A stretch of 64,000 nucleotides of DNA from Bacteroidales bacterium UBA5219 (GTDB taxonomy: Bacteria > Bacteroidota > Bacteroidia > Bacteroidales > ML635J-15), in contig DHVB01000077.1 of NCBI GenBank assembly GCA_002412425.1, positions 1 through 64,000 on the forward strand, given 5' to 3'. Shown here piece after piece: positions 9,612-18,730 of this stretch; position 1 is the first letter of the stretch, and each line of letters opens with the position of its first letter. The notes beneath the pieces are model-generated. The model was not told the DNA's origin. It searched no databases and saw only the letters and a program-made list of their open reading frames with translations. The position numbers and the translations under genes are program-made.

Positions 9612-12068
9612 ATGCAAAACTGGAAACTCGAAAATATTGCAAAAATTGTTGGCGGAAAATTCTTAGGAAATAAAAACAATACTTTTTCGCAAATCACTAC
9701 AGACAGTAGAAATGTTACAAATTACAAAGATGTTTTGTTTTTTTCAATAAAAGGTCAAAATAATAATGGACATAAATTTATAAACGAACTTTATCAAAAA
9801 GGTGTTAGAAACTTTGTAATTTGCGAAGATGTTGATATTGAAAAATTTAAAGAAGCCGCATTTTTAAAAGTCGAAAACTCAATTTCTGCACTTCAAAAAC
9901 TTGCTGAATACAAAAGAAGTCTTTTCAAAAATCCAATAATTTCAATAACAGGCAGTAATGGAAAAACTATTGTTAAAGAATGGCTATATCATATTTTAAA
10001 TCCCTTTTATACTATAAGTCGCTCACCAAAAAGTTATAACTCTCAAATTGGCGTACCTATTTCCTTATGGCTAATAAATAATAACAGCGATTTAGCAATT
10101 ATAGAAGCAGGAATTTCATTACCCGGTGAAATGCAAGCTTTAGAAAAAATTATTAAACCAGAAATTGCTGTTATTAATAATATAGGTAAAGCTCATTCGG
10201 CAAATTTTAAATCTACAGAACAACTTTATCAAGAAAAAGCAATATTGCTAAAAAACTGTAAAACTACTATTGTTAATAAAGATGACGAACTTCTTTTTGA
10301 CACAGTTTCCAAATTAAATATTCCAAATACTTACACATATTCTAAGGATAAAAATTCTGACTTTTTTGTAAAAAAAATTGAAAAATCAAGTGATAATTCA
10401 CTTATAGCAATAATTTTTAAAGACAAAGAATATAAAATTAAAATTCCTTTTACAGATCTTGGCTCTATTCAAAATGCTATTACTTGTTTCGGTATTATTT
10501 CAATTTTTGATGAAAGTAAAATAAATCAAATTATTCCAAGATTTGAAAGTCTGCACGGAATTGAAATGAGATTGGAAACTATAGAAGGAATTCAAAATAG
10601 TATTATTATAAATGATGCCTACAATTCAGATATTAATTCTTTAATAATTGCTCTCGACTATCTAAATCAAAAAAAAGCCGATAAAAACACTATATTAATA
10701 ATGTCGGACATTCTTGAAAGTGGTGAAAACGAAGAAGTTTTTTACAAACAAATTTCTCAAATTATTAAAGAAAAAAAATTTAAGCATTTTATTGGAATTG
10801 GCAATAAATTAAGTAAATATAAAAATTTATTCCCTAAAGATTCTTCTTTTTATCTAGATACAAACGAATTTCTTGAAGAAATTTCCCTTCACACTTTCAG
10901 CAATAAAGCTATTTTGTTAAAAGGAGCACGTAGTTTTAAGTTTGAAAAAATTTTTAATCGTCTTCAATACAAAAATCACTCCTCAGCAATAGAAATAGAT
11001 TTAAACTCTATGAAACATAATCTTAACTATTTCAAATCAATAATTGGCTCAGAAACAAAGTTAATGGTTATGGTAAAAGCTTTTTCTTACGGAAGTGGCT
11101 ACAGAGAAGTTGCTAATTTCTTGCAACACAACAGAGTTGACTATTTAGCAGTAGCCTTTGCTGACGAAGGTGTTGAATTAAGAAATCTTGGGATTTATCT
11201 TCCAATTATGGTAATGAACCCAAATGTAAAGGGCGTACACAATATGATAGAGCATAAATTAGAGCCTGAAATTTATTCTCTAAATATTTTAGAAGAATTT
11301 ATTAATGAAATTGAACTTACAAACATTGAAGAATTTAAAATTCATATAAAATTTGACACAGGAATGCATAGATTAGGATTTATGAAAAATGATATTCCAA
11401 AACTTTGCAAATTAATTAATTCCTGTAAAAAAAATAAAATTGCTTCTGTTTTTACTCATCTTTCTGGTAGCGATAGTAAAGACTTGGATTATTTTACTCA
11501 GCAACAAGTAAAAGTGTTTGATGAAAATTATTCTTTAATTTGCAAAGAAATTGGTTATCAGCCTAAAAGACATATTTTAAATTCTTCGGGAATTTTAAGA
11601 TTTCCACAATACAAATACGAAATGGTTAGACTTGGAATAGGCTTATATGGCTTATTACCAGACATTTGCGATGAACTTATTCCTGTTGCTGTTTTTAAAT
11701 CTGAAATTTCACAAATTCACAAAATCAATGCCGACGAAACTGTTAGTTATAATAGGTCGGGAAAAGTAAAAAGAGATTCAATTATTGCTACCGTTCCAAT
11801 TGGCTATGCTGATGGATTTGATAGAAGACTTGGAAATGGAAATTGGGAATTTATTGTTAGAGGCAAAAAAGCAAAAACCATTGGTAATGTATGTATGGAT
11901 ATGTGCATGATTGACATCACTGACATTGAAGCAAACGAAGGCGATGAAGTAATAATTTTTGGCTCAGAAAATTCTGTTATTAAAATGGCAGAAAAACTCA
12001 ATACAATTCCTTACGAAATAATTACCGGAATTAGTCAAAGAGTTAAGAGGGTTTATTATGAAGAATAA
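9612..12068 (+). CDS. murF-alr: bifunctional MurF ligase / alanine racemase fusion
   Basis: A two-domain cell-wall enzyme of 818 residues. Residues about 1-450 are MurF, which adds D-Ala-D-Ala to the UDP-MurNAc tripeptide; the ATP loop TGSNGKT is at 113-119. Residues about 457-818 are a PLP-dependent alanine racemase, which makes the D-Ala the ligase branch needs. The PLP lysine is in MVKAFSYGSG (about 489), and the C-terminal catalytic region holds LGIGLYG and RVKRVYYEE. The fusion is standard in Bacteroidota and couples D-Ala supply to its use. The MurF half has GKT followed by IVKEW where many relatives have TT(V/T)KE, a mild variation. The gene ends in a strong terminator. Confidence 0.94.
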   Translation: MQNWKLENIAKIVGGKFLGNKNNTFSQITTDSRNVTNYKDVLFFSIKGQNNNGHKFINELYQKGVRNFVICEDVDIEKFKEAAFLKVENSISALQKLAEYKRSLFKNPIISITGSNGKTIVKEWLYHILNPFYTISRSPKSYNSQIGVPISLWLINNNSDLAIIEAGISLPGEMQALEKIIKPEIAVINNIGKAHSANFKSTEQLYQEKAILLKNCKTTIVNKDDELLFDTVSKLNIPNTYTYSKDKNSDFFVKKIEKSSDNSLIAIIFKDKEYKIKIPFTDLGSIQNAITCFGIISIFDESKINQIIPRFESLHGIEMRLETIEGIQNSIIINDAYNSDINSLIIALDYLNQKKADKNTILIMSDILESGENEEVFYKQISQIIKEKKFKHFIGIGNKLSKYKNLFPKDSSFYLDTNEFLEEISLHTFSNKAILLKGARSFKFEKIFNRLQYKNHSSAIEIDLNSMKHNLNYFKSIIGSETKLMVMVKAFSYGSGYREVANFLQHNRVDYLAVAFADEGVELRNLGIYLPIMVMNPNVKGVHNMIEHKLEPEIYSLNILEEFINEIELTNIEEFKIHIKFDTGMHRLGFMKNDIPKLCKLINSCKKNKIASVFTHLSGSDSKDLDYFTQQQVKVFDENYSLICKEIGYQPKRHILNSSGILRFPQYKYEMVRLGIGLYGLLPDICDELIPVAVFKSEISQIHKINADETVSYNRSGKVKRDSIIATVPIGYADGFDRRLGNGNWEFIVRGKKAKTIGNVCMDMCMIDITDIEANEGDEVIIFGSENSVIKMAEKLNTIPYEIITGISQRVKRVYYEE

Positions 12069-12101
12069 AAAAAAGCTCCTCATTTCTGAAGAGCTTTTTT
12101 A
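12069..12101 (+). terminator. intrinsic terminator after murF-alr
   Basis: A stem AAAAAGCTCCTC / GAAGAGCTTTTTT has one mismatch and a six-base loop, and is followed by a T run. Confidence 0.8.
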
Positions 12102-12119
12102 TTGTTATGAAAAATTCGA

Positions 12120-13043
12120 CTACTTATTTACTTTAAATCTAACATCTCCTTTTTCGAAGAAATTAATAATTTGCTCAATAGCTGCAACTCCTGCGTTATT
12201 GTTAGCTTCAGAAGTTTGAGCACCCATTTTTTTAGGGGTAAAGAAATATCTTCCAGCAAATTTTTCAGCATAAACAGCAGCATTATCTGGAGCTACGTCT
12301 GATACATAGCTAAAATCTTGTCTTTCTTCCATAAATTTAACTATAGATTCTTCATCAATAACTTCTTTACGAGCAGTATTTACTAGGCAAGCATTTTTTG
12401 GCATTAGTTTTAGCAAGTTAGCATTTATTGATTTTTTAGTTTGGTCGTTTGCTGGAATATGTAAAGAAACATATTGGCAAGTTTTGTATAATTCTTCAAC
12501 AGAAGTAAGAGGTTTTACACCGTCAGCTTGAATAGCTTCGTTGCTTATAAATGGGTCATAAGCATAAACTTCCATACCAAAACCTTTAGCAATTTTAGCA
12601 ACGTATTTTCCAACATTACCATAAGCGTGAATACCAAGAGTTTTTCCTCTTAATTCAGTTCCTGAAGCTCCACTAAAACTTCCACGTGCATTATACACCA
12701 TCATTCCAAAAGCCAATTCTGCAACAGCATTAGAATTTTGTCCAGGTGTATTCATTGCAACAACACCTTTTTCTGTAGCAGCTTCTAAATCTATATTATC
12801 ATAACCAGCACCTGCTCTAACGATAATTTTTAAATTTTTACCTGCATTAATAACATCTCTATCCGCTTTGTCACTACGAATAATCATTGCATCAACATCA
12901 GCAACTGCTTTCAACAATTCGTCTTTTGAAGTGTATTTTTCTAATTTTACAATTTGATAACCCACTTTTTGTCCTATGCTTTCGATACTTGCAACAGCTT
13001 CTTTAGCAAAAGGTTTTTCGGTAGCAATTAATACTTTTTTCAT
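12120..13043 (-). CDS. serA: short D-3-phosphoglycerate dehydrogenase (Lys-type)
   Basis: Catalyses the NAD-dependent first step of serine synthesis. The 307 residues hold only the two D-2-hydroxyacid dehydrogenase domains and no ACT domain. The Rossmann loop is HAYGNVGKYVA (about 140-150), and the catalytic Arg is in NTARKEVID. At the place of the usual catalytic His (canonical P-H-x-G-A) the sequence reads TPKKMGAQTSEAN (about 268), with Lys instead. From memory, a Lys-type group of short PGDHs is known in Bacteroidetes and Entamoeba, so this is probably functional. serC is not adjacent. Another 2-hydroxyacid dehydrogenase role remains possible. Confidence 0.85.
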   Translation of the reverse strand: MKKVLIATEKPFAKEAVASIESIGQKVGYQIVKLEKYTSKDELLKAVADVDAMIIRSDKADRDVINAGKNLKIIVRAGAGYDNIDLEAATEKGVVAMNTPGQNSNAVAELAFGMMVYNARGSFSGASGTELRGKTLGIHAYGNVGKYVAKIAKGFGMEVYAYDPFISNEAIQADGVKPLTSVEELYKTCQYVSLHIPANDQTKKSINANLLKLMPKNACLVNTARKEVIDEESIVKFMEERQDFSYVSDVAPDNAAVYAEKFAGRYFFTPKKMGAQTSEANNNAGVAAIEQIINFFEKGDVRFKVNK

Positions 13044-13072
13044 ATTTTTAATTTTTAAATTTACATTTTGCC

Positions 13073-13104
13073 CAAAGATACAATTAAGTCAGATAAAAAA
13101 CAAA
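13073..13104 (-). promoter_or_regulatory. serA promoter
   Basis: On the minus strand, TTTG (13104-13101) and TATCTTTG (13080-13073) are 20 bases apart, a good match to the Bacteroidota -33/-7 consensus. It lies 30 bases ahead of the ATG. Confidence 0.65.
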
Positions 13105-13125
13105 AACTAAAATATATTATACAGC

Positions 13126-13202
13126 AGTTAAAAGTTAAAAGTTAAAAGAGGCTGTGGTTTTGGCTTTACTTCAAAACTTTTAACTTTATTAACTTTTTAA
13201 CT
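13126..13202. repeat. inverted GTTAAAA / TTTTAAC repeat between two minus-strand genes
   Basis: Three AGTTAAA units at 13126-13148 face complementary TTTAACT units at 13177-13202. The right arm reaches the stop codon of the upstream repeat-protein gene. The long AT-rich hairpin may act as its terminator. The same TTTTAAC unit recurs at 12-39 and 31755-31862. Confidence 0.5.
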
Positions 13203-15027
13203 AATTCTTAATTATTTTATAAGTTCCGCTTCCATTCATAGTATTTAGTCTAAGCATATACATTCCGTGTTTTAGCGATGATACGTTTACAAGGCTTTCG
13301 GTATTAGATACATTTGAATCATTTAGCATCAATCTTCCGACTGCATCATAAAGTTCGTAGCTTATAATTTCGCTATCGCTAACAATATTTAGTATATCAT
13401 TTGCTGGATTTGGAAATATTTCTGCTGAAAAAAGAGATGACTTTATGTCTCCAATATCAGTTGTTATTACAGTAATATTTGCTTCCGCAGAACAAATATA
13501 ATTAAAACTATCATCATAATATTCCACAACAACAGCTAAAGTGCGTGTGCCAGGAGAAAGAACAGGCGTAGTCCAAGAAGTCAAATCGTCTGTTTCGTCA
13601 TATCCTATAAAATAAATTCCGTCATAAAACTCAAAATCAAGATTTCCAGTGCAACCAGTTGGAAATTCTGCTGGTTGTGGGTTAGTCCAAGTGAGTGTTA
13701 CAGTATTATTTTCGTTTATTGTTGCATTAAGGTCGGTAACTGGAGGACAATCTAAACTGCCACTAATTGTTACTGTAGTGCTTGTAATAGCAGAGCAAAT
13801 AAGATCCAAATTGGTGTCATAGTAATATACAACAACACTCATAGTATGAGTTCCATTTGTAAGCACATCGGTTGTCCAAGAAGTTAAACCATCAATATCG
13901 ATGTCCCACAGATAAGTTGCCCCAAGATAAAACTCATAATAAGTATCCACACAATTGCTTGGTGGCTCTTGATTAGTCCAGTTAAGAGTTACAGTATTAT
14001 CTGGATTAACTGTTGCAGTTAGATTAGTAACTGATGGACAATCAAAGCTACCACTAATTGTTAGTATAATATTAGCTTCGGCTTCACAAATAAAAATCCC
14101 ATTGTTGTCATGATAAGATACAATCACTCTTAATATATGGGTTCCGTTTGAAAGCACATTACTTGTCCATGTAGTTAGATTGTCTGTATCATCATATCCA
14201 ACATAATCTTCAATATAAAAATCAAAATTTAAATTTCCTTGACAGTCGCTGGGCCAAGTGCTTGAGTCTGGATTAGTCCAATTAAGAGTAACTGTATTGT
14301 CTGGGTTCACTGTTGCAGTTAAGTTTTCGACAGGTGGACAAGCAATTTCTCCAATTGTTACTGTCGTATATGCTTGGGCAGAACACACATAATGACCTAT
14401 ATTATTACGATACTCAATGGAAACAACAAATGTATATGTGCCATCTGGGAAAACACCGCTTGTCCAAGAAGTTAAATCATCTATGTCGCTACTTCCATAT
14501 TGCATTTCTCCTACACCAAAAATAAAAGAAAGATCTCCTTCGCAGGTGCTGGGCCAAGTGCTTGAATCTGGTATAGTCCAATTAAGCGTTACTGAGTTAT
14601 TTTCATTTACTGTCGCAGTTAAATTCTCAACTGATGGGCAATAGTAGTTTTCAAGAATTTCAACTTCTACAAAGACTATATCGGATAAGTGAATACAAAC
14701 ACCTGTATTGTAATAGCATATTTGTACTCCAATATTGTGAGTTCCTGACATAAGCACAGGTGTTATCCATGAACTTATTTCTCCAGTATAATCAACACCT
14801 AAAAAATCTTCAACATCATAAAATCTATGATCAATATTTTCGGTTGGCCACTCACTTTGTGGTGGATTAGTCCAATTAAGGACTACTGTATTATCTGAGT
14901 TTATCGTTGCATAAAGATTGGTAACAACTGGACAAGTATAAAGTTCAGTAATTGTTGCTTCTACAAAAACAGTATCTGCAATACAAACCAAATCAGAAGA
15001 ATTGTAAATAATATACCAGCACTCCAA
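13201..15027 (-). pseudogene. T9SS-exported FN3-like repeat protein, 3' part of a frameshifted gene
   Basis: This frame (608 codons from a TTG that is probably not a real start) continues the protein begun at 15310. It carries five copies of a roughly 98-residue Ig/FN3-like repeat. Each starts with a CPxVxNLTAT motif and runs into NTVTLNWTNP, ending with a GTHxxxVxxxYY strand. The C-terminal 75 residues (AEIFPNPANDIL, YELYDAVGRL, GMYMLRL, YKIIKN) are a T9SS type A sorting domain. Without the 5' part it has no signal peptide and could not be exported. Removing one T of the TTT run on the coding strand (15006-15008) restores a single protein of about 702 residues. It is either a recent pseudogene or a sequencing error. 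Confidence 0.85.
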
Positions 15028-15229
15028 GATTGTGAGTTCCTACCGCAAGCACAGGCGTTGTCCATGAACTTAATTCTGCATCATTATAACCGTTACCTAT
15101 CCAATCTCCGCCATTATAAAATCGATAATCAATATCTTCGGCTGGCCACTCACTTTGTGGCGGACTTGTCCAGTTTAGAGTTACTGTATTGTATGGACTT
15201 ACTGTTGCTGTAAGGTTAGTAACCCCTGG
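13746..15229 (-). repeat. tandem coding repeats, period about 291-300 bp
   Basis: The codons for the repeat-opening Cys-Pro lie near 13746, 14037, 14337, 14637, 14930 and 15229, a spacing of 291-300 bases. Similarity is visible at DNA level too (GTTACTGTATT and GTTGCAGTTA blocks recur). This suggests expansion by duplication and a risk of recombination or misassembly. Confidence 0.8.
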
Positions 15230-15310
15230 ACAAATTTGTGCTAATGTTACATTTGTATAAACTACTATCACAAATAGTGCTAATGTTAATTTTGTAAAAA
15301 CTCTTTTCAT
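14993..15310 (-). pseudogene. T9SS-exported FN3-like repeat protein, 5' part of a frameshifted gene
   Basis: The 105-codon frame holds the signal peptide (residues 1-24, ending TLAQ) and the first complete FN3-like repeat of the protein continued in 13201-15027. The frame goes out of register just after GVLVYY and stops after LQFF. Reading on in the next frame gives YNSSDLVCIAD, which aligns with YDTNLDLICSA in a later repeat. The break is therefore one extra base at 15006-15008. The intact protein is probably a secreted surface or adhesive protein; its ligand is unknown. Confidence 0.85.
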
Positions 15311-15450
15311 AATAAAACAAATTTAAAATAAATTATTAAAACTGATTATAATAAACAATTTTAAGTTTCTGTAAAGATAATGCTTTTTTAAAAATAATAC
15401 AATTTTATAAGTTAAAATTCTCAAACCCCTATTGTCTGAATTTTCATTTA

Positions 15451-15580
15451 ATTCTTAATTATTCAATTTTCTAAGGAACGAGTGCAGAGCCAAGCTTGCT
15501 TGAGCTATGCCGAGAGACGACAGAAAATGCAGCGAAGCTGAATTATCAATTATTCAATTATCAATTCTTAATTATCATCA
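15451..15580. repeat. intergenic repeat-like segment with GC-rich core
   Basis: Two AATTCTTAATTATTCAATT-like stretches (15451-15471 and about 15541-15580) flank a GC-rich core of about 65 bases containing a small CAAGC/GCTTG hairpin. The composition differs from the surroundings. The core resembles, loosely, the segment at 40-85 on the other strand. The right end runs into the 3' end of the O-methyltransferase gene. Confidence 0.4.
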
Positions 15581-16193
15581 TCAGTCCATCACGAACAGGC
15601 AAAATCAATTTTTCAACTCTTTTATCCTGAGTAATATATTCATTAAATTTTAAAATTCCTTTTGTCATATAGTCATTTGATTCAATTTTGCCGAAAATTT
15701 TATTATTCCAAAATACATTATCTGCTAAAATCAAACCGCCTTTTCGCAATTTTGGAAAAACTAAATTATAATATTCTATATATTCTCGCTTGTCGCCGTC
15801 TATAAATACTAAGTCAAATTCTTGATTTAAATTTGGAATTATCTCTTTTGCATCGCCTAATAATGCATTAATTTTATTTTTCATTCCCGACTTTTCAAAA
15901 TATTTTTCCGAAAGCCATTGAATTTCATCATTTACTTCAATTGTTGTTATTTTTCCATTTTCGGGCAATGCTCTTGCTATACAAATAGTTGAATAACCTG
16001 CATAAGTACCTATTTCTAATACTGATTTAGCATTAAAAAGTTTAACAAACATAGCTAACAAATGTCCTTGGTAATTTCCCGAAAGCATTCTATGATGCAA
16101 TTGTGTTAGTGCAGTTTCACGCGAAAGTTCTTTTAACAATTCATCTTCGGGTTCGCAATAATTTTCAACATAATCCAAAGCAATTTTTTCCAT
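15561..16193 (-). CDS. class I SAM-dependent O-methyltransferase (COMT-like)
   Basis: A 210-residue cation-dependent O-methyltransferase of the caffeoyl-CoA/catechol type (YrrM-like family 3). SAM motif I is VLEIGTYAGYST (about 58-69). The metal ligands are in FIDGDKREY (about 131-139) and ADNVFW (about 157-162). Bacterial members methylate small catechols or modified tRNA uridines; the substrate is not evident here. It lies 9 bases after the M16 protease gene in the same direction, so both are probably one transcript. Confidence 0.88.
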   Translation of the reverse strand: MEKIALDYVENYCEPEDELLKELSRETALTQLHHRMLSGNYQGHLLAMFVKLFNAKSVLEIGTYAGYSTICIARALPENGKITTIEVNDEIQWLSEKYFEKSGMKNKINALLGDAKEIIPNLNQEFDLVFIDGDKREYIEYYNLVFPKLRKGGLILADNVFWNNKIFGKIESNDYMTKGILKFNEYITQDKRVEKLILPVRDGLMMIIKN

Positions 16194-16202
16194 ATTTTCC
16201 TT

Positions 16203-17420
16203 TTAATAATAAATTAGAGTTGAAAATTTATCCAAATCAAAAATTTCGTTTGCAACTTCAAGCAATTGTTCTGACGTTACTGTATCAATTTCTTTTAAAA
16301 CATCTGTTAGCGTTTCTACTTGATTATAAATAAGATAGGTTTTCCCCATAGACAACAAAGTATTGGAATGAATTTCGCTACTTATTGCAAGTTGCCCAAC
16401 AAACTGCTTTTTCAACTTTGATAATTGTAAACTTCCCAACTTATTTTCTTTCAACTTTATCAATTCTTTTTTTATAATTTCTAAAGCCAAATCAAGTTTA
16501 TCTTTATCAGACCCAAAATATATATTAAAACAGCCTGTATCTTCATATGAAACATAACTTGACTCAATATTATAAGAAATTCCTTTTTTCTCTCGCAACA
16601 TCATTACCAATCTTGCATTCATTCCAGGACCAGCAAGTAAGTTTGACAACATAGACAATAGCAAACGCTTATTATCTTTAAAAGAATAAGCATAAGTTCC
16701 TAAAACACAATGAGCTTGGTATGTGTTCTTTTTTACTGATTTATTAAAAACTGTTTTTGTTTCAAATTTTTCTCTCTGATAAAGTCGCTGATTTTCAGGA
16801 TTTTGACCAAAATATTTTTCACAATACTTTACTAATTTTTCAAATTTAATTTTTCCAATAGAACAAAATACCATTTGCTCAGTATTGTATTTTTCTTTTA
16901 CAAAATTCAATAAATCATCGGAATTATATTTTAGCAGTTTTGATTTTGCTCCTAAAGTATTGCGTCCCAAAGAGTTATCTGGAAATAGCAATTCATCAAA
17001 TTGGTCAAAAATACTGTCAGAAGGCGAATCTTTATAAGAATTAATTTCATCTATTATTACTTCTCTTTCCTTTTCCAACTCTTTTTGTGGAAATGCAGAA
17101 TTAAAAACAACATCATTTAATAATTCTATTGAACGTTCATAATGCTCGGTTAAAAAACTTGCAGCAATTACTGTTTCTTCTTTGGTTGTCCATGCATCTA
17201 TATCACCGCCTACATCGTCCATACGGCTAAGAACATGAAATGCTTTTCGTTTTTTCGTTCCTTTAAAAAGCATATGTTCCACAAAATGAGCCAAGCCATG
17301 CTGATTAAAATCTTCGTCTCGAGTGCCACAATTAATTATTATGCCACAATGTGAAACATAAGAATCCACATAACGATGAATTATTCTTATTCCATTATTT
17401 AATAAACCTGTATAGTACAA
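16203..17420 (-). CDS. M16-family zinc peptidase (processing-peptidase-like)
   Basis: A zinc peptidase of about 405 residues. The inverted zinc motif HFVEH is at about 45-49, and the third ligand Glu lies in the EREVIIDEINSY helix. The C-terminal inactive half contains the R/Y-type GPGMNARL segment. No signal peptide is visible, so it is probably cytoplasmic, like the small mitochondrial-processing-peptidase homologues. No ATG fits. I start at TTG 17420, because the frame further upstream overlaps a TATCTTTG promoter-like box (17444-17437) and adds residues unlike the family. The start is uncertain. Confidence 0.85.
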   Translation of the reverse strand: MYYTGLLNNGIRIIHRYVDSYVSHCGIIINCGTRDEDFNQHGLAHFVEHMLFKGTKKRKAFHVLSRMDDVGGDIDAWTTKEETVIAASFLTEHYERSIELLNDVVFNSAFPQKELEKEREVIIDEINSYKDSPSDSIFDQFDELLFPDNSLGRNTLGAKSKLLKYNSDDLLNFVKEKYNTEQMVFCSIGKIKFEKLVKYCEKYFGQNPENQRLYQREKFETKTVFNKSVKKNTYQAHCVLGTYAYSFKDNKRLLLSMLSNLLAGPGMNARLVMMLREKKGISYNIESSYVSYEDTGCFNIYFGSDKDKLDLALEIIKKELIKLKENKLGSLQLSKLKKQFVGQLAISSEIHSNTLLSMGKTYLIYNQVETLTDVLKEIDTVTSEQLLEVANEIFDLDKFSTLIYY

Positions 17421-17528
17421 ATCTTTAAATTTTTGACAAAGATACAATTCTAAAATATTCTAATAAAATTATTTTTTACACTTAAAAAATTTAATATCTG
17501 ATACAATAGTTTAAAAGCTATTTTTTCT

Positions 17529-17536
17529 TAACTTTG
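17529..17536 (+). promoter_or_regulatory. -7 box of the yjbQ transcript
   Basis: TAACTTTG matches TAnnTTTG, 24 bases ahead of the ATG. No clear -33 element is seen. Confidence 0.45.
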
Positions 17537-17560
17537 TAACGAATTTACAAACTAAATTTT

Positions 17561-17977
17561 ATGAAATCATACCGAAAAATATTGTACTTTGAGACATCTC
17601 AACGCCGTGAATTTATAAATATCACTCAAGATGTTGCCAACTGTCTTTACGAAAGCAAAATTAAAGAAGGCTTGTGCTTAGTAAATGCAATGCACATTAC
17701 CGCAAGTGTATTTATAAATGATGACGAATCTGGTTTACATCAAGATTTTGAAAAATGGTTGGAAGAGTTAGCTCCCGAAAAACCTTACGACAGATACAAA
17801 CACAACACTTATGAAGACAATGGCGATGCACATCTAAAAAGAACAATTATGGGTAGAGAAGTTGTTGTCGCAATTACAGAAGGTAAACTCGACTTTGGAC
17901 CTTGGGAACAAATTTTTTATGGCGAATTTGATGGTATGAGACGTAAAAAAGTAATGGTTAAAATTATTGGCGAATAA
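17561..17977 (+). CDS. YjbQ/UPF0047 family protein
   Basis: The 138 residues match the YjbQ fold over the full length. The conserved NAMHITASVFINDDESG segment lies at about 46-64. GDAHLKRTIMG with the conserved His follows near 88. The C-terminus has TEGKLDFGPWEQIFYGEFDG. Members show weak thiamine-phosphate-synthase side activity, but the true role is unsettled. The next gene begins 2 bases after its stop, suggesting cotranscription with the lipoprotein. Confidence 0.9.
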   Translation: MKSYRKILYFETSQRREFINITQDVANCLYESKIKEGLCLVNAMHITASVFINDDESGLHQDFEKWLEELAPEKPYDRYKHNTYEDNGDAHLKRTIMGREVVVAITEGKLDFGPWEQIFYGEFDGMRRKKVMVKIIGE

Positions 17978-17979
17978 TT

Positions 17980-18681
17980 ATGAGAAAAAACATTTTATAC
18001 CTATTATTAATTTTGCTAATATTTTCATTTTCATGCAAAAATAAAAGCAGTGAAAACCTTAGTGAAGAAACTACCGACTCTGCAAAAGAATTTTCTGTAC
18101 CAGATACTTATAAATTAATTTCAAGTACAAAAGGCGATTTGGATAAAGATAATATTGATGAAATTATTTACCTATACCTTACCAACGAAGATAAAGACAC
18201 AAATGGTTTTGATAGAAAAATTTATATTTGTAAAAAAGAAAATAACAAAACTATAATTTGGAAAGAAATTACAGGACCTGTTTTAAGTGCAGATTATTTA
18301 CACCAAAATATTGATCCTTTTGAAGAGATTTTAATTGATGAAAATAAAATTTACATTATACACTCTGTAGAAGCTGAAAATAAATTTTATTTCAACCACT
18401 GTTTTGAGTTTAAAGACAACGATTTTTATTTAACAAAAGCAACTGTTGACTACGCTATCCCATGCGAAAAATGGGATACTTATATTATTGACTTTAACAC
18501 AAAAATCGTTTCACATCAGTCATCGCCAGATTGGTGTGATGATGAACCTATTGGTAAAAAATTTCAAATGTCTAAACAAGAATATAAAGTTGAAGATTTA
18601 CAATCCTATAAAATGCAAGATTTTATACCCGGCAACAATAAGCTAATAATTCCAAATACAAAAATTGAAGTTTATTTTTAA
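17980..18681 (+). CDS. putative lipoprotein of unknown function
   Basis: A 233-residue protein with a lipoprotein signal (hydrophobic core at 4-17, lipobox FSFSC with Cys near 19), so it should be anchored in a membrane facing the periplasm. The rest is polar and rich in Lys, Asp and Glu. An early GDLDKDNIDEIIYL segment resembles the calcium-loop strands of VCBS/FG-GAP-like repeats. No enzyme motif is seen. It is cotranscribed with yjbQ by spacing, though that does not imply a shared role. Confidence 0.7.
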   Translation: MRKNILYLLLILLIFSFSCKNKSSENLSEETTDSAKEFSVPDTYKLISSTKGDLDKDNIDEIIYLYLTNEDKDTNGFDRKIYICKKENNKTIIWKEITGPVLSADYLHQNIDPFEEILIDENKIYIIHSVEAENKFYFNHCFEFKDNDFYLTKATVDYAIPCEKWDTYIIDFNTKIVSHQSSPDWCDDEPIGKKFQMSKQEYKVEDLQSYKMQDFIPGNNKLIIPNTKIEVYF

Positions 18682-18730
18682 AAGATATGGCAAAATACAA
18701 TAAATAAAAAAACTTTAAAACAACTAAACT

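Noticed and set aside
13147..13161. 15-base match (AGAGGCTGTGGTTTT) with 63953-63967
   Set aside because: The second copy is inside coding sequence of the partial secreted gene and its flanks do not match; probably coincidence.
14313..14644. Two plus-strand frames opposite the repeat protein
   Set aside because: They are antisense shadows of the FN3-like repeats and have no coding features.
13746..15229. Regularly spaced repeats taken as a possible CRISPR array
   Set aside because: The period is about 300 bases, the repeats are degenerate and coding, and they encode FN3-like domains.
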